Source: Candidatus Melainabacteria bacterium (lineage in GTDB: Bacteria > Cyanobacteriota > Vampirovibrionia > Obscuribacterales > Obscuribacteraceae). Taken from it: 64,000 nt of DNA. The stretch's first letter is position 1. The number at the start of each line of letters is the position of its first letter. Position numbers and translations under genes: made by a program. The notes beneath the pieces are model-generated. The model was given only the letters and a program-made list of their open reading frames with translations. It was not told the origin of the DNA and did not search any database. Positions 8,515-17,597 of this stretch are shown piece by piece. The DNA lies in NCBI GenBank assembly GCA_003151275.1, contig PLXC01000162.1, positions 16,774 through 80,773 on the forward strand, in the 5' to 3' direction.

Positions 8515-10104
8515 ATGTTCAAAGTACGTTTGCTGCGATTGTTCCGCAAGCTCTGGAATTCAGGTGCCGAACATGCTGCACCAGAACCGATCCAAGATCT
8601 TCAATCGCGGCTCCAGCACTTGAACGACCGCTATCCTGATTGCGATCTTGGTCCCGACTCTGCCCATGTCACACTGCACGAATTGCGCAACAGTGAAGCA
8701 GACGATCAATCAGAATTGCTGGCAACGGAGAACCATGTCGGCAACACGAGCAAGGGTCTAAACCGCTGGTGTCTGAACCAGCAACAGCGAAAGAACAATG
8801 CAGCTCCAAGCGACAGTCGCTCTGCCAAGAAACACACATTTGAAATTGATCCAAGAATTCCAGCTCTTGAACCGAGCGAACCACCGATCCGGACGGGTAG
8901 GTTTGGGCATAGCCCAGGCAGTCTAGACATGGCTATGCAGCAGGACGCCAGACTCCGCAATAGGCTCGGACTGACCGACGACAGACCAGGCAGCAAGTTG
9001 GTCGGCCCGTCAATCTCAGATGCGGCTCTTCGCGAAGTGACTAGACTAGAGCTGATTAACAGAGGACAGATTTCGCGGTCACTGGCAGGCTTCAACGATG
9101 AAAGGCAAGCTGGCGATACCTTGCTGGCAGACAAGTGGGATTGTGCTGAGTACAACTCGCTCTTTGCCCTTCCGGATGAATCTCGTTATGGAACAACGAC
9201 AGAATATGAGGAAGATTACGAAGAAGATTTGTTGCCTTACTTTACAGAGACTTTGCTGATGCAAGAGGAAGAGCTGATTGGCGTGGCAACGATAGATCCA
9301 AGCGAGGAAAAGCCGATCAAAATTGCAGAAGCCAAACAACCAGGCGTCGCAACAGAAAGTTCTACCGCTCTGCAGCCTTACAAGAATTTTTCCGAAAATG
9401 CCCTCAAGCTAATCGCTCAAAAACCAGAGACACCCGCACCCACCCTCAAGTGGTTGGCATCACACACTAACCCCCACATCAGAGCCGCCGTCGCAAAAAA
9501 TCCGAGCACCCCCAGTGATACCATTACCGTGCTTGCTAAGGACCATGAAGCTGGGATTCGCCATTCCATCGCGGAAAATCCTCTTAGCTCGCCCGAAGCG
9601 CTCAATCTTTTGGTCAAGGATCGCAACCCGTTGATTGCCTGGCGTGCGCAAAACACTGTCAACCAGATCAAAGATCTGCAAAAGGCGAGCGACAAAGCGA
9701 AAGAAAGAGCGTTGCTGGAAGTATACAAAGAACCGACTCAAGCAGTTGCCAGAGACATTGCCACCACTGAAGAAACAATCGCCTTTTTGCAAGTGATTGC
9801 GCGCAAAACCAACACGCCGGTGAGAAGACTGGACGACTTAGCCAAACATGCCGACCCTAGAATCCGGGCAGCTGTCGCCGAGAATGCCAATGCTCCTGCC
9901 GAAATCCTCTGGATTCTGGCAAAAGATGCAGATTCGAGCGTAAAGACCAAAGTGACTGACAATTATAACTGCCCAATTGAAATCCTCGAGGCCATGAAAG
10001 AAGACGAAGATGCTTATGTGGCCTATCAGGCGCACAGCGTTCTCAATCGCATCCTCGGTGCCACTTTTGGCGACAACCATCTGCGCTCCGCAACCTGGCC
10101 TTAG
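8515..10104 (+). CDS. Leucine-rich-repeat-variant (LRV) protein with long disordered N-terminal half
   Basis: A 529-residue protein. Residues 1-285 are polar and of low complexity, probably disordered, with an acidic patch EYEEDYEEDLLPYF. The C-terminal half has two blocks of about 24-residue LRV/HEAT-like helical repeats: roughly residues 290-385 (HIRAAVAKNPSTP, GIRHSIAENPLSSPEAL) and 420-525 (RIRAAVAENANAPAEILW, SVKTKVTDNYNCPIEIL). The consensus is close to LAKDxxxxIRxAVAENPxxPxEIL. LRV solenoids serve as binding scaffolds. No cysteine cluster is visible at the repeat start. The ATG at 8515 has GGAG eight bases upstream. Residues around 141-157 (QQDARLRNRLGL) match the translation of the dispersed repeat at 2552-2603. 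The function is unknown. Confidence 0.8.
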   Translation: MFKVRLLRLFRKLWNSGAEHAAPEPIQDLQSRLQHLNDRYPDCDLGPDSAHVTLHELRNSEADDQSELLATENHVGNTSKGLNRWCLNQQQRKNNAAPSDSRSAKKHTFEIDPRIPALEPSEPPIRTGRFGHSPGSLDMAMQQDARLRNRLGLTDDRPGSKLVGPSISDAALREVTRLELINRGQISRSLAGFNDERQAGDTLLADKWDCAEYNSLFALPDESRYGTTTEYEEDYEEDLLPYFTETLLMQEEELIGVATIDPSEEKPIKIAEAKQPGVATESSTALQPYKNFSENALKLIAQKPETPAPTLKWLASHTNPHIRAAVAKNPSTPSDTITVLAKDHEAGIRHSIAENPLSSPEALNLLVKDRNPLIAWRAQNTVNQIKDLQKASDKAKERALLEVYKEPTQAVARDIATTEETIAFLQVIARKTNTPVRRLDDLAKHADPRIRAAVAENANAPAEILWILAKDADSSVKTKVTDNYNCPIEILEAMKEDEDAYVAYQAHSVLNRILGATFGDNHLRSATWP

Positions 10105-10428
10105 AGACGACTGACAATGACAAATCGCGCCAGCACCATCTCAAGTTGAGCCCTCGGAAATGGGACACAAAAATTACTAAGGGTCTGCAAAAAGGCGGCA
10201 AATAACGCAGAGTAATCAGGCAATGTTCGAACGATCAGGGGGACTTACCCTGGAACTTTTCAAATCACCCATCTCAAGTAAAGCTATATTACATCAGGGT
10301 TTTGGGAGATTCTGATTTCCGCGAAGTATTGCTAGACAAGCATTTGCAGAGACACCAAAGTCTGCGTTTTTTGCTTAACATTCATTTTGGCATTTTTTGG
10401 AAAAAAAAAGAAATGGTACCCCGCTCGC
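10105..10428. other. Convergent intergenic region between the LRV gene and metH
   Basis: I see no gene in these 324 bases. CATCTCAAGT occurs twice (about 10137 and 10270). On the minus strand, a run of nine T follows the metH stop closely (complement of about 10400-10411), after a GGTACC palindrome. This could be a weak terminator for metH, but the stem is too short to call. Confidence 0.4.
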
Positions 10429-13400
10429 TTAATCATCAGCGAGAGTTGCCACTGAAGTGCGCGAAATATTGAAATATTTTGCTTCGGGATGCGGCACCAC
10501 AATTGCCGAAGTGCTTTGTTCTGGAACAAGCATAAATTCCTCAGAGAGTGCCATGCCGATGCGTTCTGGTTTGAGAAGTTCAAACAGAAGCTTTTGGTCT
10601 TCGAGATTAGGGCAAGCGGGATAACCGAAACTATATCTCGTGCCTCGATAGCCCTGCTGAAACATTTTCTGTCGCTCGGCAGCATCGTATTGGGATAGTC
10701 CAAGTTCCGCTCTAATCCGCTTGTGGATAACTTCAGCCAGACCTTCAGCCGATTCCACGGAAAGTCCATGGAAATAGAGATATTCAGTGTATTTTCCAGC
10801 TTTGAAGAGTTCTTGGGCATGTTCGCTTGCGACATCACCCATGGTGACGACTTGGATTGGTAGCACGTCAAATCTACCTTCGTCTACAGAGCTAAAAAAG
10901 TCTGATATGCATAAGAATCGACCGTGGTCCTGGCGAGGAAAGCGGAAGCGCAGCCACTCGCTCTTTTTATCTTCGTGATAAACAATAAGGTCGTCGCCGG
11001 AAGATTGACAGGGGAAATAGCCATATACGGACTTGGGTGTGAGCAACTTCTCGTTGATACATTTTTCTTTCAGCTCTTGCAGCGCCGGCAAAACCTTTTC
11101 AGCCACCATTGCTTTGTATTCGGCTTCGGGCGTAGTTCCTTGCCTGACGCGGAATTGTCCTCGAATCAAAACGTTCTCGTTGACGTGCTCAAAGACTTCC
11201 CTTAATGGAACATCCTCAACTATCTTAGACCCGAAGAAAGGTGGAATCGGAATTTCGACACCACGTGATACATCTGAACGTTCAGCTTTCTTGCGTCCGT
11301 TTTTCGGAGCTTGAGTGCCGTTGTCACCACTATCACCATTGTTAGTGGAGGTCGGTTTAGGTGTCTCAATCTTGGCAGGAACAGCCTTGTCCGCTGGGGC
11401 CGACATAAAGGGCGTCAAGTCTCGCTTCTTGGCAATGGCTTCCATGATTTTCAAGTCATCGAAAGCGTCACCTGCGTAGAACAAAGTGCCCTTGTAGACA
11501 CGGCGACAGTCTTCTTCCACATATCGTCTCGTCAGCGCGGCGCCGCCAAGAATGACAGGGATGCCGATGTCTCGCTGATTGAGGATATCCAAATTCTCTT
11601 TCATGATTACGGTTGACTTGACGAGCAAGCCACTCATACCAATGCAATCCGCTTTGTGTTCGACCGCCGCAGAAATTATGTTTTCAATTGGTTGCTTGAT
11701 GCCGAGGTTCACGACTCGATAACCATTGTTAGTCAAAATGATGTCGACGAGATTTTTTCCGATGTCGTGGACGTCGCCTTTCACCGTCGCCAGCACCATG
11801 GTCGCTAAAGTCGAACCTTCAACCCGATCCATGAACTGCTCAAGGAAAGCGACAGCGGCCTTCATCGTTTCAGCTGACTGCAAGACAAAAGGTAATTGCA
11901 TCTTGCCTGAACCAAACAACTCACCGACAACCTTCATACCGTCCAACAAGATGTCGTTGATAATCGCCAAGGGCGTATGTTTTTCAAGAGCAATCTTCAG
12001 ATCTTTTTCCAGATTGACACGATTACCGTCGATAATTCTTTGTTTTAGAACGTCTTCGATTTCTTTAGGTCCAGTATCAACTTCTTCAATTAAAGCTTTG
12101 CCGCCCTTTTCCTTGTAAAAATCAAGCAATCTGAATAACGGATCGTAATCATCAGTGCGCTCGTCAAAAATCAATTTGCGATGATACTCGCGCTCTTCTT
12201 CGTTGATTTTGTAGAGTGGCAGAATTTTCTGGGCATTGACGATTGCCATATCAAGCCCGTACTCGACGGCATAATGCAAGAACACCGAATTGAGAATTTG
12301 CCTTATGTGCGGATCGAAGCCAAAGGAAATGTTGCTCACTCCCAAAATGGTGTGAACACCAGGAAGATTCTCCTTAATTAGCTTGATGCCTTTGAGGGTC
12401 TCCAGGCCTAACTTCCGATCGTCTTCGTTGCCTGTCGAAAGAGTAAATGTGAGCGCGTCAAAAATAATGTCGTAAGGAGCAATGCCCGCGCCCGTGGCCA
12501 GATCGTAAATGCGTCTGGCGATTTCCAGCTTCTTTTCAGCGGGGCGAGCCATGCCGGCTTCGTCGATGGTCAGGGCCACGGCAGCAGCACCGAATCTGGT
12601 TATTAACTCGACCTTACGCAACATCTTTTCTTCGCCATCTTCCAAATTGATGGAATTGACGATCGGTTTTCCGGCCACCAATTGCAGCGAGCTTTCCAGC
12701 ACATTGAATTCAGTTGTATCGATGACCAGCGGTATTTGCATTTCTGTGTTCAGCCGCTTAATCAAAATGGTCATGTCGCGAACTTCGTCTCGACCCACAT
12801 AGGCTGTGCAAACATCGAGAACGTGTGCGCCTTCTTTTTCCTGATCGCGAGCCATGGCGACCATCGAATCCCAATCTTCCTTTTGCAATAACTGCTTAAA
12901 TTTGCGACTGCCATTGGTGTTCGTCCGCTCTCCAACAATCAAGGGAGCTGGATCGATGTGCATGGCAACGGAAGTGTAAATACTCGAAACGGCAGGGGTG
13001 AATTCAATCTCGCGCACCTTTGGTGCAAGCTTACCAACAACTTCACAGACGCGAGCCAGATGCTCAGGCGTGGTACCGCAGCAGCCACCAATGATATTGA
13101 CGCCTAAATCGCGAGCGAAATGATTGAGCGAGTCAGCCAACTCTTGCGGTGTCAGTTTGTAGACTGTCTCACCATTCACATTTTCCGGCAAGCCGGCATT
13201 GGGCAATACAGATACGTATTTGGGGCTATTTCGGCAAAGATAGCCAACCGGGTCGATCATCTCACGTGGACCAGTGGCACAATTCAAACCAATCACATCG
13301 ATTGGAAATGCATTCAACGTAGTCAATGCGCATGAAATATCTGAACCGACCAGCATCGTGCCTAAAGGAGGCGCTTCGATGGTTACCTGAGTAATGATTG

Positions 13401-13947
13401 GCAGCCGACGTCCAATTTTCTTGCAATAATCGAGAATGGCTACGATTGCCGCTTTTGCTTGGAGTAAATCCTGTCCGGTTTCAAATTGAAGAACATCGAC
13501 GCCGCCATCCACCAACCCGGCAACCTGCACGTAGTAGGCATCTTTCATCTCGGCAAAAGAAATGTGTCCCAACGAAGGTAGTTTTGTGGTTGGACCAATT
13601 GAGCCGGAAACGAAGCGCGGCTGTCCATTTTGCGAATAACTGCGAGCCACTTCCTTGGCTATTTCGGCAGCTTTTTTATTCAGTTCATAGGCTCGGTCGG
13701 CCAGTCCAAATTCCGCTAAAACTATGGGCGAGCCACCAAAAGAGTCCGTTTCGACAACATCACAACCGACCTTTAAAAAGGAGGCGTGAATTTCTTGGAG
13801 AACTTCAGGATGGCTTTCGACAAGAATTTCGGGGCAATTTTCGTAACCGAGGTAATCGTCGATAGACAGATCGTACTTGTGTATCGATGTGCCCATAGCC
13901 CCATCGAATATGAGGACTTTTTCCTTAAGCGCATCCAGAAAATCCAT
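10429..13947 (-). CDS. metH: Cobalamin-dependent methionine synthase (MetH), full length
   Basis: A 1172-residue, complete four-module MetH that transfers the methyl group of 5-methyl-THF to homocysteine through methylcobalamin. The Hcy domain (about 1-310) has the DGAMGTSIHKYDL start and the zinc motif GGCCGTTPEH near 287. The pterin domain (about 330-600) has GERTNTNGSRKFK. The B12 cap and Rossmann domains (about 640-860) have the cobalt-ligand histidine in GDVHDIGKNLV near 724 and GMSGLLVKS. After a Pro/Ser/Asn linker, the AdoMet reactivation domain (about 920-1172) has YGYFPCQSSGDD, FRFPRQ and GTRYSFGYPACPNLEDQ. A likely promoter lies at 13982-14011. I see no cobalamin riboswitch upstream. 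Confidence 0.97.
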   Translation of the reverse strand: MDFLDALKEKVLIFDGAMGTSIHKYDLSIDDYLGYENCPEILVESHPEVLQEIHASFLKVGCDVVETDSFGGSPIVLAEFGLADRAYELNKKAAEIAKEVARSYSQNGQPRFVSGSIGPTTKLPSLGHISFAEMKDAYYVQVAGLVDGGVDVLQFETGQDLLQAKAAIVAILDYCKKIGRRLPIITQVTIEAPPLGTMLVGSDISCALTTLNAFPIDVIGLNCATGPREMIDPVGYLCRNSPKYVSVLPNAGLPENVNGETVYKLTPQELADSLNHFARDLGVNIIGGCCGTTPEHLARVCEVVGKLAPKVREIEFTPAVSSIYTSVAMHIDPAPLIVGERTNTNGSRKFKQLLQKEDWDSMVAMARDQEKEGAHVLDVCTAYVGRDEVRDMTILIKRLNTEMQIPLVIDTTEFNVLESSLQLVAGKPIVNSINLEDGEEKMLRKVELITRFGAAAVALTIDEAGMARPAEKKLEIARRIYDLATGAGIAPYDIIFDALTFTLSTGNEDDRKLGLETLKGIKLIKENLPGVHTILGVSNISFGFDPHIRQILNSVFLHYAVEYGLDMAIVNAQKILPLYKINEEEREYHRKLIFDERTDDYDPLFRLLDFYKEKGGKALIEEVDTGPKEIEDVLKQRIIDGNRVNLEKDLKIALEKHTPLAIINDILLDGMKVVGELFGSGKMQLPFVLQSAETMKAAVAFLEQFMDRVEGSTLATMVLATVKGDVHDIGKNLVDIILTNNGYRVVNLGIKQPIENIISAAVEHKADCIGMSGLLVKSTVIMKENLDILNQRDIGIPVILGGAALTRRYVEEDCRRVYKGTLFYAGDAFDDLKIMEAIAKKRDLTPFMSAPADKAVPAKIETPKPTSTNNGDSGDNGTQAPKNGRKKAERSDVSRGVEIPIPPFFGSKIVEDVPLREVFEHVNENVLIRGQFRVRQGTTPEAEYKAMVAEKVLPALQELKEKCINEKLLTPKSVYGYFPCQSSGDDLIVYHEDKKSEWLRFRFPRQDHGRFLCISDFFSSVDEGRFDVLPIQVVTMGDVASEHAQELFKAGKYTEYLYFHGLSVESAEGLAEVIHKRIRAELGLSQYDAAERQKMFQQGYRGTRYSFGYPACPNLEDQKLLFELLKPERIGMALSEEFMLVPEQSTSAIVVPHPEAKYFNISRTSVATLADD

Positions 13948-13981
13948 CGAACGCTACTCTCGTGCCACCTGTAACGACACA

Positions 13982-14011
13982 GTTATAGCTTAAAGAGCTT
14001 GTCAAAATCAA
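13982..14011 (-). promoter_or_regulatory. Likely sigma-70 promoter of metH
   Basis: On the minus strand TTGATT (complement of 14006-14011) is separated by 18 bases from TATAAC (complement of 13982-13987), about 35 bases upstream of the metH ATG. A TTGACA hexamer directly follows the -35 candidate but has no well-spaced -10. Confidence 0.45.
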
Positions 14012-14179
14012 AGTAAGGTTAAGCTGCTGCGGGTTTGCATGGCTTCCATGTAACGGCACAAACGCCATTTTGGCACAGGTCAGCAGTATGCTTGCGATCA
14101 CGATGATTGGGCTGCGCTTTGAGCCGGGACTTATCTGGCTGTGTCTGAGCATCAACCTTACAGAGGAGCTCAAATTGAT

Positions 14180-15052
14180 TTAATGAAGGTTTTTTTCAAC
14201 TGGCGCATAACCCTGTTCGCGCACGAGCTTCTGTGCGTCGGCACTGAGACAATAATCGACGAATTTTTGCACCGAAGGTTTAGGGTCTTCGTCCATAAAC
14301 ATTATTAGTGGCCGACTCAACGGGTAGTCCGTCACTGTGGATAACTCGGTTGGTTTAACCGACTCCGACTTTAAGGAAAGCTTTAAGCCCAGCACTTTTA
14401 CTTTGTTTCCTGCGCTCGACGCGCTTCCCATTCCTATATAACCAATCGCGCCCTTATCTCTGCTGATGGCCATGAGCAGGTCAGCACCAGAAAGAACAGT
14501 CTTGGCGCTTCTTGAATAATTGACATTTTGCAAAAGGTGTTCTTTGAAAAATTTGTAGGTGCCTGAATTTTCTTCTCGCGAAAAAACATTGATTGGCAAT
14601 TTCGTGCCACCTACTTGATTCCAAGTTTTTATCGAACCAGCAAAAATTCCTTTCAATTGTTCCAAAGTCAGCGATTGAACAGGATTAGCTGAATTGACGA
14701 TGATCGCGACCGAGTCACGGGCCACTGTTACTTTCTTCAACTTGATCGACTTATCATGCAGCCTGCGATTCTCAGAAGGGCTTAGATCTCGAGAAGCTGC
14801 AGCCAAGTCGGTTGTGCGATTAATCAGCGCATCGATGCCACCACCGGAGTCGCCGGAGTTGACTGAAATAGGCACGTTGGGCTCGTGCTGCATGAAGTTT
14901 GTGGCCCATGACCGGACCAGCGAAGTCATGGTGTCGGAGCCTTCAATTGAGACTAATGCCGTTAATTCGCGGGCGTCCTTGCTCTTTTCTTGGGAGCAGG
15001 CGCCAAGAGACAGAGTTACCAAAGTAATTAGAAGAACAAGCAAAGCACGCAC
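14180..15052 (-). CDS. PstS-like phosphate-binding lipoprotein
   Basis: From the GTG at 15052 this is a 290-residue lipoprotein: MRALLVLLITLVTLSLGAC is a signal peptide with lipobox LGAC. The mature part has IEGSDTMTSLVRSWATNF, NSGDSGGGIDALINRTTDLAAASRDLS and FSREENSGTYKFF, matching PstS/SphX-type periplasmic phosphate-binding proteins (PBP-like_2 domain). The Ser/Asp/Gly phosphate-contact segments appear intact. A longer frame from 15178 would put 42 residues ahead of the signal, so I prefer the GTG; a GAGG lies 11 bases upstream. No pstCAB genes accompany it, so it may serve a transporter encoded elsewhere or act in sensing. It lies upstream of metH on the same strand with a gap of 232 bases. 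Confidence 0.88.
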   Translation of the reverse strand: MRALLVLLITLVTLSLGACSQEKSKDARELTALVSIEGSDTMTSLVRSWATNFMQHEPNVPISVNSGDSGGGIDALINRTTDLAAASRDLSPSENRRLHDKSIKLKKVTVARDSVAIIVNSANPVQSLTLEQLKGIFAGSIKTWNQVGGTKLPINVFSREENSGTYKFFKEHLLQNVNYSRSAKTVLSGADLLMAISRDKGAIGYIGMGSASSAGNKVKVLGLKLSLKSESVKPTELSTVTDYPLSRPLIMFMDEDPKPSVQKFVDYCLSADAQKLVREQGYAPVEKNLH

Positions 15053-15280
15053 TGGATTTTCAGCCTCGCCACAATTATTGTCGCCCGCTAGAAAGCGGAA
15101 CTCATGATACATCAGGTTTCCAAAAGAACGTTGCCTGGTTGTGCGACTTGCTGCGTTCTTGAAACAATCTCTGTTCAATCAGACTCTTCATTTCAATCAG
15201 ACTTTTCACTCAGGCGATCCTATCTTAATCAGACAGACGATTCTCAGTGCCACTACCTTTAGTGCGACACGATTACAAAG

Positions 15281-15302
15281 AAAAGGCCCGCTTTCGCGGG
15301 CC
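15281..15302 (-). terminator. Rho-independent terminator of the small acidic-protein gene
   Basis: On the minus strand GGCCCGC-GAAA-GCGGGCC (15285-15302) is a perfect seven-pair stem followed by TTTTCTTT. It sits 25 bases beyond the stop of the gene at 15327-15515. Confidence 0.9.
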
Positions 15303-15326
15303 CAGCCTAATCAAGATAGCGAGTTT

Positions 15327-15515
15327 TTATTCCTCGAATCCATCGTCTTCGTCTTCTTCGCCTTCTTCTGCGATCATTTCGCAAGCTGCGAGAAAGAACT
15401 GGCTGGTGATTGTCGCTGCGGTGTCAGGTGAAACACCCACTGCGGTCAGACTTTTAATCCAATGTACTACTTCATCAAGAACTGAAGTGTCAACAATTGC
15501 TTGTGTTTGAGGCAT
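15327..15515 (-). CDS. Small acidic protein of unknown function
   Basis: A 62-residue protein with an amphipathic N-terminal half (VLDEVVHWIKSLTAVG, DTAATITSQFFLAACEMI) and a strongly acidic tail ending EEGEEDEDDGFEE. I recognise no family. The ATG at 15515 is supported by AGGA nine bases upstream. A longer frame to 15629 would add 38 residues of no visible merit. The strong terminator just downstream indicates a real, separately transcribed unit. No signal peptide or metal-binding motif is seen. Confidence 0.75.
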   Translation of the reverse strand: MPQTQAIVDTSVLDEVVHWIKSLTAVGVSPDTAATITSQFFLAACEMIAEEGEEDEDDGFEE

Positions 15516-15725
15516 ATCATTTATCCTGAGCGGTAAGCTATCGACAGATCCTATCCCGCTTCTGGTGCCGGTTACAAGTGAGAAAGTCACTTCGTAAAAA
15601 ATCCCATACATCAGGCCAAACCCGACCACGTTTCACGTTGACAGGCGTATGTATGCCGCAGATCGTCGGTCCACGCAGCAGCGCGGCTGGCCGCTCAGCC
15701 TCTTGCGTGTAGTCTATCGAGCCAT

Positions 15726-16625
15726 TTAAACGACTTGTTTTGTTGCTTCATAGGCTTTGAACATCGCTTGTGTTCCTTGGCGATACCCCTGTTCGCCACC
15801 GAGTTCACCGGCTTGCTTAAAGAGTTCTTGGGCCAAGGAAGTGCCGGGAAGATCGCAATCTTGCACATTTTCTTGAATCAGGCGTAAATCCTTTAGCATG
15901 TGTTCAAGCGTAAAGCCGGGCTTAAAGTCACCTTTTAAAATTCTGGCGCCCAGGTTCGATAATGCCCAGGAAGCGCCTGCACCGCTGCCAAGAGATTCCA
16001 CAATCAAATTTCTGTCGATCTGCATTTCATCGGCTAGAGATAACGTTTCGCTCACAGCAATCATATTAATAGCGCAGAGAACTTGGTTGCACAGCTTTAA
16101 GGCTTGTCCGCTGCCTGCGTCACCACAGTAAACGATGTTTTTTCCAATCGCGTCGAGCAAAGGTCGCACTTCGTCGTAAGTAGATTTGTCACCACCGACC
16201 AGGATAGTCAGCGTGCCTAGCCTGGCGCCAATGTCGCCGCCGGTCACGGGAGCATCAAGAAAACGAAGTCCAGCCTCGCTTAGCTTATTGTTCAAACGAA
16301 CGGCTGCGGCCTTGCCAATCGTTGTCATGTCGATAACGACGGCGTTCTTTTGGGCGTGTTTAATCACCGAACCGAGCAGAACCTGCTCAACATCCGGCAC
16401 ATCGCCTAAGCACGAAAATATGTAATCAGCGTCGCTTACAGCTTCCTGAATCGATTCAACGACGCGGACACCATTTTGCTTCACTTGATCAACGCCGTCA
16501 CGAGCCCGAGTGCGGTTCCAGGCCACTATGGCATAGCCGGCCTGAGCAAAATTGAGCGTCATTGCCGACCCCATGATGCCCAGCCCCAAATAGGCTAGCT
16601 TGGCTGGCGGCCTTTCATTTGTCAT
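15726..16625 (-). CDS. NAD(P)-dependent beta-hydroxyacid dehydrogenase (3-hydroxyisobutyrate dehydrogenase family)
   Basis: A 299-residue oxidoreductase. The N-terminal Rossmann motif is LGLGIMGSAMTLNFAQAGY (about residues 13-31). The family substrate motif is DAPVTGGDIGARLGTLTILVGG (about 119-140) and the catalytic lysine lies in GSGQALKLCNQ (about 168-178). The C-terminal all-helical domain has FTLEHMLKDLRL. Members reduce or oxidise 3-hydroxyisobutyrate, tartronate semialdehyde, glyoxylate or succinic semialdehyde; the substrate cannot be told from the sequence. A GGAGG lies directly upstream of the ATG at 16625. The gene is divergent from the secreted repeat-protein gene. Confidence 0.92.
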   Translation of the reverse strand: MTNERPPAKLAYLGLGIMGSAMTLNFAQAGYAIVAWNRTRARDGVDQVKQNGVRVVESIQEAVSDADYIFSCLGDVPDVEQVLLGSVIKHAQKNAVVIDMTTIGKAAAVRLNNKLSEAGLRFLDAPVTGGDIGARLGTLTILVGGDKSTYDEVRPLLDAIGKNIVYCGDAGSGQALKLCNQVLCAINMIAVSETLSLADEMQIDRNLIVESLGSGAGASWALSNLGARILKGDFKPGFTLEHMLKDLRLIQENVQDCDLPGTSLAQELFKQAGELGGEQGYRQGTQAMFKAYEATKQVV

Positions 16626-16838
16626 AACACCTCCGAAACAAGTGAGTGCTTAAATTGCACCTGGCACGGCGAAAGGCCTGGCGATCGAGACAGTCCAATT
16701 AGCTTATCGGACAATGGCGCGGACTGCGGCTTTTAGTAAAAGCAGGCAGGACAGAAAACTTTATATGGCAGCAACAATCACGGTTTAACTTGCATTTCAA
16801 GAAAAAGTTGGGTATACATCTGTGAAGAGGTCTTGACA

Positions 16839-17585
16839 TTGGACTTGCCAGCCCTGCGATCCCTAACCAGCGTTTTTCTCGTATTCACATGCGTGCTCTT
16901 AGGATGCGAAAATGCTAGCGCCGCTGAGCGCAAAGCCGTGGTCCGTGTGACAACCGGCTCCGTTCAAATTAATAATTGGCAGCACCATTTAGTTGAAGGT
17001 AACCCCAACCTGGGGCACTATCATTGGAATCCAATTTATGCCAACGTGCAGGGACTGAAAACGGTTCGGGCCAATGCCGGCCCTGATAAATTCAGACACC
17101 GTCATGGGGGGGCTCCCCTGCATCCAAACGTCACGGTGCAGCGCATCATGCCCCGCGAACAGTCTGTGTACACCCGACCGAATCATATCCCTTTCAATAC
17201 AACGCCCAAGCCTGAAACAAAAGTGGCTGCAGTGTTGCGCGCACCTGATGTCAGCGCAAATTTGAGTCATCGAGACGTCGGTGCTTCACTGAGAAACAAT
17301 CAAGTCAACGGCTCTCTCGCTCAAAGAGATGTGAGCGGCACACTCAGTCAGAATAAAACGAATGCGCGGCTGGCTGATAGAAATGTATCTGGAGAGATGC
17401 TGCCAGCTGCACCACAGCCACCTGCACCACCCAAAGTGGCTACGTACGGACAGAATTATGGTGCAGGCGACGACTTTGCTACTGTCAGTCGAGGCAGCAG
17501 CAATCGCAGCGAGAAGAGCTCTGTGTATGGCAGAATCTCCATACCCAAGAAAAGCAAGATCAAAAAATCCAGTTTAAATTACTAA
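16839..17585 (+). CDS. Secreted protein with nine-residue tandem repeats, unknown function
   Basis: From TTG at 16839 (GAGG eight bases upstream) this is a 248-residue protein with signal peptide RSLTSVFLVFTCVLLGCENASA. A His/Asn-rich segment follows. At residues 137-188 there is a tandem nonapeptide array: DVSANLSHR, DVGASLRNN, QVNGSLAQR, DVSGTLSQN, KTNARLADR, then NVSGEML. The consensus is (D/N)-V-x-(A/G)-x-L-x-x-(R/N). The C-terminus is Pro-rich, then basic (KKSKIKKSS). The array could form a short beta-solenoid or extended adhesive surface; that is inference. A conventional start at the TTG at 16833 is poorly spaced. I recognise no family. Confidence 0.7.
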   Translation: MDLPALRSLTSVFLVFTCVLLGCENASAAERKAVVRVTTGSVQINNWQHHLVEGNPNLGHYHWNPIYANVQGLKTVRANAGPDKFRHRHGGAPLHPNVTVQRIMPREQSVYTRPNHIPFNTTPKPETKVAAVLRAPDVSANLSHRDVGASLRNNQVNGSLAQRDVSGTLSQNKTNARLADRNVSGEMLPAAPQPPAPPKVATYGQNYGAGDDFATVSRGSSNRSEKSSVYGRISIPKKSKIKKSSLNY

Positions 17586-17597
17586 CGCGCTTAAAAA

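Noticed and set aside
13948..14179. Cobalamin or SAM riboswitch upstream of metH
   Set aside because: I found no B12-box or SAM-aptamer core by eye; a covariance-model search would be decisive.
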